Below, piece by piece: positions 1 through 5,509 of a stretch of DNA of 8,173 bases. Position 1 is the first letter of the stretch. The number at the start of each line of letters is the position of its first letter. This DNA comes from Bacillota bacterium (GTDB lineage Bacteria > Bacillota > Clostridia > Oscillospirales > Ruminococcaceae). The stretch is from the NCBI GenBank assembly GCA_029550985.1, contig JAKPGH010000008.1, forward strand, positions 1 through 8,173. Reading direction: 5' to 3'. The position numbers were made by a program, and so were the translations under genes. Under the pieces are notes generated by a model. That model was not told the DNA's origin. It searched no databases and saw only the letters and a list, made by a program, of their open reading frames with translations.

Positions 1-303
1 CCCTGCCAGCTGGCAAGCGGCATCGGCTTGCAGGTGTTTATGACCGGCCGCGGCACCCCCTACGGTTTGAGTGTGGCCCCCGTCATCAAAGTCTGCTCCC
101 GCAACGAGATGAAAAATCACTGGTTTGATTTAATCGACCTCAACGCGGGCCCCATCGCCACGGGGGAAGCGACCATTCCCGAGGTGGGAACCCAGCTGTT
201 TCGGCTGATTCTGGATGTCGCCAGCGGACGCAAACAGCCCTACTCCGACCAATACGGCTACCACAACGACTTGTGCATCTTCAATCCGGCCCCCATCACC
301 TGA
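1..303 (+). CDS. garD: Galactarate dehydratase, C-terminal part (5' end outside window)
   Basis: The first 303 bases stay open in frame 1 and encode the last 100 residues of a protein whose start lies upstream of the window. The segment has the UxaA/GarD family signature GRGTPYG at about residues 17-23, followed by VIKVCSR, DLIDLNAG, ATGEATIP and LDVASGRK blocks, and ends FNPAPIT. That ending and the ATGE block fit galactarate dehydratase (GarD) better than altronate dehydratase (UxaA), whose C-terminus carries a different Cys/Asn-rich ending. GarD removes water from galactarate (some relatives act on glucarate) to give 5-dehydro-4-deoxy-D-glucarate, in the cytoplasm. Downstream garR, aldolase and glycerate kinase genes support the assignment. 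The permease gene follows after 48 bases, in the same direction. The family call is firm; substrate choice (galactarate versus glucarate) is inferred from similarity and context. Confidence 0.88.
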   Translation, partial: PCQLASGIGLQVFMTGRGTPYGLSVAPVIKVCSRNEMKNHWFDLIDLNAGPIATGEATIPEVGTQLFRLILDVASGRKQPYSDQYGYHNDLCIFNPAPIT

Positions 304-351
304 TATCTGCAATCGAATCACTGAGGTGAACGTTCGACAGAAAGGCATAGC

Positions 352-1260
352 ATGAACAGCTTTTTTCAAATGCTCAACGTCCAAGCGGTTCTCTTCCTCT
401 ACCTTGCGGTGGGTTGTTACGGCAAAAAGGTCGGCATTTTGGACGACGTGGCGCAGCAGCGGCTCACCGAATGGGTGGTTCGAATTACCCTGCCCTGTCT
501 GGTATTCGCCTCCTTTCACACCGAATTTCGGCTGGAATATCTGGTCGAGGGCGCGGGGGCAGTCGCCATCGCCACCGGCATGTCGCTGATTGCCCTTGTT
601 CTGGGGAAACTGCTGTACCGGCGTGTTCCCCCACGCGAGCGATGCATTTTGCAATACGGAACCCTTGTGAGCAACGCGGGTTTTGCGGGGCTTCCCATTA
701 TCGCCGGCGCTTATGGGGCGCAGGGGTTGTTCCTCGCCTCGCTGTTCATCATTCCCACCCGGGTTTTCATGTGGAGCGCCGGCATCTCCCTCTTTACGTC
801 CATGGACACTGCGGAGCGGCTCAAGAAGGTCCTGCTCAATCCCGCCCTCATCGCCGTGGGACTCGGCCTTGCCCGCATGGTGCTGCAAATTCCGTTGCCC
901 GCTTTTGTGGATACCGCCATTCAAAACCTGGGCGCTTCCACCTCCCCGCTGGCGATGGCGTTGGTGGGGGCCATGCTGGCCGACCTTTCCCCCCGGGCGT
1001 TCCTGGACAAAAGGGTGCTGTACCTTGCCTTTGTCCGGCAGATTCTGTTGCCGTTCATCTGTCTGGCCGGCCTTCGAGCATTGGGGGTCAATTCTCTGCT
1101 CGCAGCGGTGAGCGTGGTGTTGACCGGAATGCCCATCGGCTCCACCACCGCCATTCTGGCGGGAAAATACGGGGCGGACGCCCAATTTGCGTCCAAATGC
1201 GTGTTTTTGTCCACATTGACTTCTTTGCTCACCGTTCCCCTATTGACGCTGTTTCTATAA
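352..1260 (+). CDS. AEC (auxin efflux carrier) family permease, putative aldarate or organic acid transporter
   Basis: This 302-residue, very hydrophobic protein has the length and layout of AEC/malate permease-type carriers (about ten membrane helices in two five-helix halves). Visible family marks are the LPCLVFASF helix near residues 47-55, SNAGFAGLP at 107-115 with its helix-breaking Gly/Pro, TSPLAMALVGAML at 197-209, and GMPIGSTT plus AGKYGAD at 259-276, followed by a final STLTSLLTVPLL helix. The ATG at 352 is chosen because AGAAAGG sits at 339-345, six bases upstream; the next ATG (370) has no such site. It lies between garD and garR in a tight operon, so the likely job is uptake of galactarate/glucarate, or movement of a pathway acid such as glycerate. 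AEC proteins are known for malate, lactate and similar acids and the direction is not readable from sequence. The family is secure; the substrate is inference. Confidence 0.86.
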   Translation: MNSFFQMLNVQAVLFLYLAVGCYGKKVGILDDVAQQRLTEWVVRITLPCLVFASFHTEFRLEYLVEGAGAVAIATGMSLIALVLGKLLYRRVPPRERCILQYGTLVSNAGFAGLPIIAGAYGAQGLFLASLFIIPTRVFMWSAGISLFTSMDTAERLKKVLLNPALIAVGLGLARMVLQIPLPAFVDTAIQNLGASTSPLAMALVGAMLADLSPRAFLDKRVLYLAFVRQILLPFICLAGLRALGVNSLLAAVSVVLTGMPIGSTTAILAGKYGADAQFASKCVFLSTLTSLLTVPLLTLFL

Positions 1261-1309
1261 AACTTTATTTGATAAACCAATCACTGGATCGGATAAGGAG
1301 GATATTACC

Positions 1310-2188
1310 ATGAAAGTTGGATTAATCGGTCTTGGAATCATGGGAAAACCCATGGCGAAGAACATTCTCAAGGCGGGATACGACCTGACCGTCAACGATT
1401 TGCATCAGGCCAACGTTGACGAAGTGGTAAAAGCCGGCGCCAAGAGCGCCAGCAACATCGAGATTGGACAAACCTGCGACGTGGTGCTGACCATGCTCCC
1501 CAACAGCCCCCAGGTCAAGGAAGTGATGCTGGGCGAAAACGGCGTGGCGGCTCACATGCGCCCCGGCACCGTGTTCATCGACATGAGCTCCATCAACCCC
1601 ATGGCGTCCAAGGAAATTGCCGCCGAGCTTGCCAAACGCGGCATCGAAATGCTGGACGCCCCTGTTTCCGGCGGCGAGCCCAAAGCCATCGACGGCACCC
1701 TTTCCTTTATGGTGGGCGGCAAGCAGGAAGTCTTTGACCGCTTTAAGCCCCTGCTGCAAACCATGGGCGCGTCGGTGGTCCGCTGCGGCGACATCGGCGC
1801 CGGCAACACCACCAAGCTGGCCAACCAAATCATCGTGGCCTGCAACATTCAGGCCCTTTCCGAGGCTCTGGTGATGGCCAAAAAGGCCGGCGTAGACCCG
1901 GAACTGGTGTTCCAGGCCATCCGCGGCGGCCTTGCCGGCTCCACCGTCATGGAGGCCAAGGCGCCCATGATGCTCCAGGGCAACGACAAGCCCGGATTTA
2001 AAATCGATTTGCACATCAAGGACCTGAACAATGCTCTGGAATGCGCCCACAGCGTGGGAGCCCCCGTTCCCATGACCGCCGCCGTTCAGGAAGTGTTCCA
2101 GTGGCTGCACCATCACGGCTGTGGACAGGACGACCACAGTTCCATCATTAAGTACTATAAAATGCTGACTGGCATCGAGTCGTTGTAA
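1310..2188 (+). CDS. garR: Tartronate semialdehyde reductase (2-hydroxy-3-oxopropionate reductase)
   Basis: The enzyme reduces tartronate semialdehyde to D-glycerate with NAD(P)H in the cytoplasm. The 292-residue length is typical of the beta-hydroxyacid dehydrogenase family. The N-terminal Rossmann fold shows GLGIMG at residues 7-12; FIDMSS follows at 89-94; the substrate loop DAPVSGGEPKA is at 116-126; and the catalytic block GNTTKLANQ is at 165-173, with Lys169 as general acid and Asn172. The C-terminal helical domain has HIKDLNNAL (235-243) and a DDHS motif (274-277) as in GarR/GlxR proteins. An excellent AAGGAGG at 1295-1301 precedes ATG 1310 by eight bases. Related 3-hydroxyisobutyrate dehydrogenases share the fold, but the neighbouring garD and glycerate kinase make the GarR role the best reading. 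No missing residue or frame break is seen. Confidence 0.92.
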   Translation: MKVGLIGLGIMGKPMAKNILKAGYDLTVNDLHQANVDEVVKAGAKSASNIEIGQTCDVVLTMLPNSPQVKEVMLGENGVAAHMRPGTVFIDMSSINPMASKEIAAELAKRGIEMLDAPVSGGEPKAIDGTLSFMVGGKQEVFDRFKPLLQTMGASVVRCGDIGAGNTTKLANQIIVACNIQALSEALVMAKKAGVDPELVFQAIRGGLAGSTVMEAKAPMMLQGNDKPGFKIDLHIKDLNNALECAHSVGAPVPMTAAVQEVFQWLHHHGCGQDDHSSIIKYYKMLTGIESL

Positions 2189-2201
2189 CCGCCATCTTCC
2201 T

Positions 2202-2209
2202 AAAGGAGG
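2202..2209 (+). promoter_or_regulatory. Ribosome binding site that sets the TTG start of the aldolase
   Basis: AAAGGAGG lies nine bases before TTG 2219. An ATG at 2212 is only two bases from this site and is out of frame with the aldolase: it reads six codons to a TAA at 2230-2232. The next in-frame ATG of the aldolase is at 2303, which would delete the first beta strand including the PPIVTPF block, so TTG 2219 is the start supported by the sequence. Confidence 0.8.
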
Positions 2210-2218
2210 CTATGCCAC

Positions 2219-3118
2219 TTGTTCGCACCTAAGGGTATCATCCCACCTATTGTAACCCCCTTTCATGAGGACGGTACCATCAACTTCGATGTCTATCGCC
2301 AAATGATTGAGTTCCTCATTGCCAACGGCGTCCACGGCGTCTTCCCCATGGGCACCACGGGAGAATTCTACGCCGTGAGCAACGAGGAGTACCGCAAACT
2401 GCTGGAAGTGACCGTGGAGGCGGTAGGCGGCCGGGTGGCCGTGTATGCCGGCGCCAACCATATCACCACCCGGGGCGTCATCCAACAAATCCGCATTTTG
2501 GAGCAAATCCCCGGCATCGACGCGGTGTCGGTTCTCACACCCATGTTCATTTCCCAGACCCAAAGCGAGCTGTACCAATTCTTCAAGACCATTGCGGAAA
2601 GCACCCGCCTGCCCATCATCGTCTACAACAACAAACCCAAAACCAACATCACCGTGGAGCCCGAGACTATGGCGCGTCTCGCGGAAATCCCCAACATCAT
2701 CGGTGTCAAGGACTCCACCGGCGACTTTACCAACACCGCGGAATATATCCGCCTGACCCGCCATCTGCCCGATTTTCACGTGTTGCTGGGCCGCGATACC
2801 CTAATTTATGCCGGCCTGTGCTACGGCGCGTCGGGCGCCATCGCCTCCTGCGCCAACGTGGCACCCCGTTTGGTTGCCGACATCTACGACAAGTATCAGC
2901 AAGGCGACTTGGCGGGCGCCCTGGAGGCCCAGTTGCGCCTCAACCCTCTTCGCATCGCCTGCTCGATGGGAACTTTTCCCGCCGTGATTAAGGAAGGTCT
3001 GGTGCAGCAGGGCATTCCCGTTGGCAAGTGCCTCGAACCCATTGCGGAACTTCGCCCGGAAGAAAAGGAAAAGCTGCACGCAATTTTGGAGGAATTGGCC
3101 CTTATTCCCCGTTCCTGA
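2219..3118 (+). CDS. DHDPS/DapA-family class I aldolase, probable 5-dehydro-4-deoxyglucarate aldolase
   Basis: This 299-residue protein is a Schiff-base TIM-barrel lyase of the dihydrodipicolinate synthase/N-acetylneuraminate lyase family. Visible marks are IIPPIVTPF at residues 7-15, the carboxylate-binding GTTGE at 45-49, the catalytic tyrosine in YNNKP (Tyr136), the Schiff-base lysine in GVKDSTGD (Lys164), and YGASGAIAS at 202-210. The arginine that DapA itself uses after the YN-P motif to hold aspartate semialdehyde is absent; the region reads KPKTN. A lysine-biosynthesis role is therefore unlikely. Between garR and glycerate kinase, the simplest role is cleavage of 5-dehydro-4-deoxyglucarate into pyruvate and tartronate semialdehyde. 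The alternative is 5-dehydro-4-deoxyglucarate dehydratase (KdgD type), giving 2,5-dioxopentanoate, but no dehydrogenase for that product is present here. The start is a TTG, chosen from the ribosome site at 2202-2209. The fold is firm; the exact reaction is inferred. Confidence 0.85.
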   Translation: MFAPKGIIPPIVTPFHEDGTINFDVYRQMIEFLIANGVHGVFPMGTTGEFYAVSNEEYRKLLEVTVEAVGGRVAVYAGANHITTRGVIQQIRILEQIPGIDAVSVLTPMFISQTQSELYQFFKTIAESTRLPIIVYNNKPKTNITVEPETMARLAEIPNIIGVKDSTGDFTNTAEYIRLTRHLPDFHVLLGRDTLIYAGLCYGASGAIASCANVAPRLVADIYDKYQQGDLAGALEAQLRLNPLRIACSMGTFPAVIKEGLVQQGIPVGKCLEPIAELRPEEKEKLHAILEELALIPRS

Positions 3119-3150
3119 TTATCACACCGCGGTCGGGCTTTTCCGATGGC

Positions 3151-3158
3151 GAAGGAGG
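3151..3158 (+). promoter_or_regulatory. Ribosome binding site that sets the glycerate kinase start
   Basis: GAAGGAGG ends five bases before ATG 3164. The longer in-frame start at 3146 would place this strong site inside the coding sequence and has no comparable site of its own, so 3164 is preferred. Confidence 0.8.
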
Positions 3159-3163
3159 CTTTT

Positions 3164-4399
3164 ATGGATTTGCGTAAGGACTGCAACTATATTGTATCGG
3201 AGGCCATCAGCCGCGTCCGGCCCGATGCCGCCGTGCGCCGGGCCCTGGAGGGCTGCCAATTCCCCGCCGCCGGCAGGCTGCTGCTGGTGGCGGTGGGAAA
3301 AGCGGCCTGGGCCATGGCCAAGGTGGCTTCCGATTGCATCGGCGACCGGTTGGACGGCGGCATTGTCATCACCAAGCACGGCTATTCGGAAGGCCCCATC
3401 GGCAACCTGCTCATCCGGGAGGCCGGACACCCGGTCCCCGATTTCGACACCTTTTCCGCCACCGAGGAGGTGCTGGCCCTCACCGACGACCTGACCGAGG
3501 AGGACACCGTGGTGTTTCTCCTGTCGGGCGGCGGCTCCGCCCTGTTTGAGGCGCCTTTGGTCCAGCAGACCGAACTGCAACAGGTTACCCAGAGCCTGCT
3601 GGCCTGCGGCGCCGACATTGTGGAGATCAACACCATCCGCAAGCGCCTTTCGGCGGTAAAGGGCGGCCGCTTTGCCAAACACTGTTCCCCTGCCAGGGTG
3701 TTCACCATTGTGTTGTCCGACATCATCGGCGACCCTCTGGATATGATTGCCTCCGGCCCCGCATACCCCGATTCCAGCACCTGCGCCGACGCCCTTGCCA
3801 TTGTGGAAAAGTACGGGCTGAAGCTTTCGGAAGGCGCCAGGGCCTGCCTGATGCAGGAGACGCCTAAGCTGCTGGACAATGTGGAGACTGTTGTGACGGG
3901 CAGTGTCCGCGAACTTTGCTCGGCGGCTGCCGACGCCTGCCGGGAACTGGGGTACCAACCGTTGGTTTTAACCGACAGCCTCAACTGCGTGGCAAGGGAA
4001 GCAGGGGCGATGCTTGCGGCCCTTGCCCGTTATCATCAAAACACCGACCGCTCTCTCGCCTTTCTCCTGGGGGGAGAGACGGTAGTACATCTGACCGGCA
4101 AGGGCAAAGGCGGCCGCAACCAGGAAATTGCCCTTGCGGCGGCGCAAGGCATTGCGGGCCTTGTAAACACGGCGGTTTTCTCGGTGGGCTCCGACGGCAC
4201 CGATGGCCCTACCGACGCCGCGGGTGGCTTTGTCACCCATGAAACATACGGTGCCCTGCTGGAAAAGGGAATTCGGATACACGACGTTCTGGCCAACAAC
4301 GATGCCTATACAGCCTTGCAGGCATCGGGCGGACTGATTTTCACCGGCCCCACCGGAACCAATGTCAACGACGTATCGGTTGTGCTCATTCGCCGATAG
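3164..4399 (+). CDS. Glycerate 2-kinase, MOFRL (GckA/TtuD) type
   Basis: The enzyme phosphorylates D-glycerate with ATP, in this family giving 2-phosphoglycerate that enters lower glycolysis. The protein is 411 residues from the preferred ATG (417 from an in-frame ATG at 3146). The N-terminal DUF4147 domain shows VAVGKAAWAMA at 42-52, KHGY at 71-74, GHPVPD at 88-93, the glycine-rich LLSGGGSAL at 119-127, IRKRLSAVKGGR at 158-169 and SDIIGDPLDMIASGPA at 185-200. The C-terminal MOFRL domain shows LLGGE, the GKGKGGRNQE loop, SDGTDGPTDAAGG and a final PTGTNVND block. All are intact. This is not the GarK/GlxK fold used in E. coli garPLRK, although it fills the same step. It is the last gene of the operon, 45 bases after the aldolase, with a terminator 22 bases beyond its stop. 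Confidence 0.9.
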   Translation: MDLRKDCNYIVSEAISRVRPDAAVRRALEGCQFPAAGRLLLVAVGKAAWAMAKVASDCIGDRLDGGIVITKHGYSEGPIGNLLIREAGHPVPDFDTFSATEEVLALTDDLTEEDTVVFLLSGGGSALFEAPLVQQTELQQVTQSLLACGADIVEINTIRKRLSAVKGGRFAKHCSPARVFTIVLSDIIGDPLDMIASGPAYPDSSTCADALAIVEKYGLKLSEGARACLMQETPKLLDNVETVVTGSVRELCSAAADACRELGYQPLVLTDSLNCVAREAGAMLAALARYHQNTDRSLAFLLGGETVVHLTGKGKGGRNQEIALAAAQGIAGLVNTAVFSVGSDGTDGPTDAAGGFVTHETYGALLEKGIRIHDVLANNDAYTALQASGGLIFTGPTGTNVNDVSVVLIRR

Positions 4400-4421
4400 A
4401 CGCCGCGATACCTGTCAAAAT

Positions 4422-4457
4422 GCCCTCGGCTCTCCAACGGAACCGGGGGCCTTTTTT
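4422..4457 (+). terminator. Rho-independent terminator closing the aldarate operon
   Basis: GCCCTCGG (4422-4429) pairs with CCGGGGGC (4443-4450) over eight positions, one of them a T-G wobble, around a 13-base loop. The stem is followed by C and TTTTTT (4452-4457). It lies just after the glycerate kinase stop and only 19 bases before the LysR start, so it may also act as an attenuator for that gene. Confidence 0.82.
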
Positions 4458-4476
4458 CAAGCGGGAGATGTAGCCT

Positions 4477-5400
4477 ATGGATATGAAGCTGATTACCTAT
4501 ATTCTTACCATTGCGCAGGAGGGCGGCATCACCAAGGCGGCCAACAAGCTGTTTATTACCCAGTCGGCTTTGGACCAGCAGCTGCTCAAACTGGAGGGGG
4601 AGCTGGGGGTGCAGCTCTTTTACCGCCAGCGGGGCAATTTGGGCCTGACTCCGGCCGGAGAGGTGTATGTGGATTACGCCAGGCGGATTTTATCCCTCCA
4701 ACAGGAGGCGTACCGCAAAATCCACGACTTGGCCGACCAAAAGCGGGGCACTCTGTCCCTTGCCTTTGCGCCGGAACGGGGAATGGAGATGTTTGCCAAC
4801 GTCTATCCTCAGTTTTACGCCCTTTATCCGGAGATGAACGTTTTGCCCCAGGAGATGAGCGTCAAGCGCCAAATCGACCTGTTGCTGCGGGACGAGCTGG
4901 ATTTGGGCTTTCTCACCATAAAGGAACCCTCCCTTCCCGATTTGGTTTGCCGAACGCTGCTGACCGAGGAGTTTGTTTTGATTACCCCATTGGACCATAC
5001 GCTGGCAAAAGGAGCGGCTCCCAAAGGCGAGCCCTTGGCTACCGTGGATTTTGCGTCATTGGAGGGCTTGACCTTCTGCCTGATGTCCCGCGCCTCCACC
5101 CAGCGGGAAATTTTGGACCCTCTTTTTGCCGCCCACAACATTCGGCCCAACATTTTTTTGGAAACGGCCAGTAACCGCACCAATGTGGCCATGGTGCAGA
5201 ACCGCATGTGCTGTTCCATCGTCCCCTATTACTACGCCAGAAACAACCCCAACGTGGCCTGTTTTCGCCTTTCCGGCCGCCCCACCTGGAACCTGGTGGC
5301 CTGCCATCGCCGCAACCGATACCTTCCCATGGCTGCCGAGGATTTTGTGGAGCTGGCAAGACGGTATTTCGAGGGCGAGACCAATGATATTCCAGTTTAA
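4477..5400 (+). CDS. LysR-type transcriptional regulator, probably of the aldarate operon
   Basis: A 307-residue protein of normal LTTR length. The N-terminal winged helix-turn-helix covers about residues 4-64: GGITKAANKLFITQSALDQQ is followed by KLEGELGVQLFYR and LTPAG (57-61). A linker helix runs to about 90. The rest, starting near TLSLAFAPE, fits the two-lobed periplasmic-binding-like effector domain, including LLLRDELDLGF and EEFVLITPLDHTLA blocks typical of LTTRs. LTTRs act as tetramers on DNA in the cytoplasm and commonly control neighbouring genes in response to a pathway small molecule. Position beside the gar genes suggests an aldarate or an intermediate as effector; this is inference. 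GGGAG at 4463-4467 lies nine bases before ATG 4477; a second ATG at 4483 is less well placed. The second helix carries Asp33 where many relatives have Ser or Asn. Confidence 0.88.
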   Translation: MDMKLITYILTIAQEGGITKAANKLFITQSALDQQLLKLEGELGVQLFYRQRGNLGLTPAGEVYVDYARRILSLQQEAYRKIHDLADQKRGTLSLAFAPERGMEMFANVYPQFYALYPEMNVLPQEMSVKRQIDLLLRDELDLGFLTIKEPSLPDLVCRTLLTEEFVLITPLDHTLAKGAAPKGEPLATVDFASLEGLTFCLMSRASTQREILDPLFAAHNIRPNIFLETASNRTNVAMVQNRMCCSIVPYYYARNNPNVACFRLSGRPTWNLVACHRRNRYLPMAAEDFVELARRYFEGETNDIPV

Positions 5401-5440
5401 AAAAGGAACCGCGGCAGTGTGTTTGCCGCGGTTCCTTTTT
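5400..5440 (+). terminator. Rho-independent terminator after the LysR gene
   Basis: GGAACCGCGGCA (5405-5416) and TGCCGCGGTTCC (5424-5435) form a perfect 12-bp stem with a seven-base loop. Flanking AAAAA (5400-5404) and TTTTT (5436-5440) extend it to 17 bp and give a U-tract on the plus strand. The stem begins at the last base of the LysR stop codon. Because of the flanking A-run it could also work on the minus strand. Confidence 0.9.
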
Positions 5441-5442
5441 GC

Positions 5443-5479
5443 AAAAAAAGAGAGCTTTCACGGAAAAGTGAAAGCTCTT
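5443..5479 (-). terminator. Rho-independent terminator after the chemoreceptor gene
   Basis: AGAGCTTTCAC (5451-5461) and GTGAAAGCTCT (5468-5478) form a perfect 11-bp stem with a six-base loop. Seven A residues at 5443-5449 become a U-tract when read on the minus strand, which is the direction of the chemoreceptor that ends at 5510. It sits two bases from the plus-strand terminator of the LysR gene. Confidence 0.9.
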
Positions 5480-5509
5480 AATAGGTTTTGTGGTCGGGTT
5501 ATGCGCCCG

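Noticed and set aside
313..337. TCGAA and TTCGA inverted repeat between garD and the permease gene
   Set aside because: Five-base arms with only weak inner pairing and no U-tract; too weak to call a terminator or operator.
130..1185. A 351-codon open frame on the minus strand across the garD end and the permease gene
   Set aside because: It is rich in Gly, His, Gln and Arg with no recognisable domain, and lies wholly antisense to well-supported genes. It is a by-product of their GC-rich codon pattern.
1322..2137. A 271-codon open frame on the minus strand opposite garR
   Set aside because: Low-complexity Gly/His/Ala composition, no ribosome site, no family features; antisense to an intact garR.
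3146..3163. Longer start of the glycerate kinase at ATG 3146
   Set aside because: The strong ribosome site at 3151-3158 would fall inside the gene; it is correctly spaced for ATG 3164.
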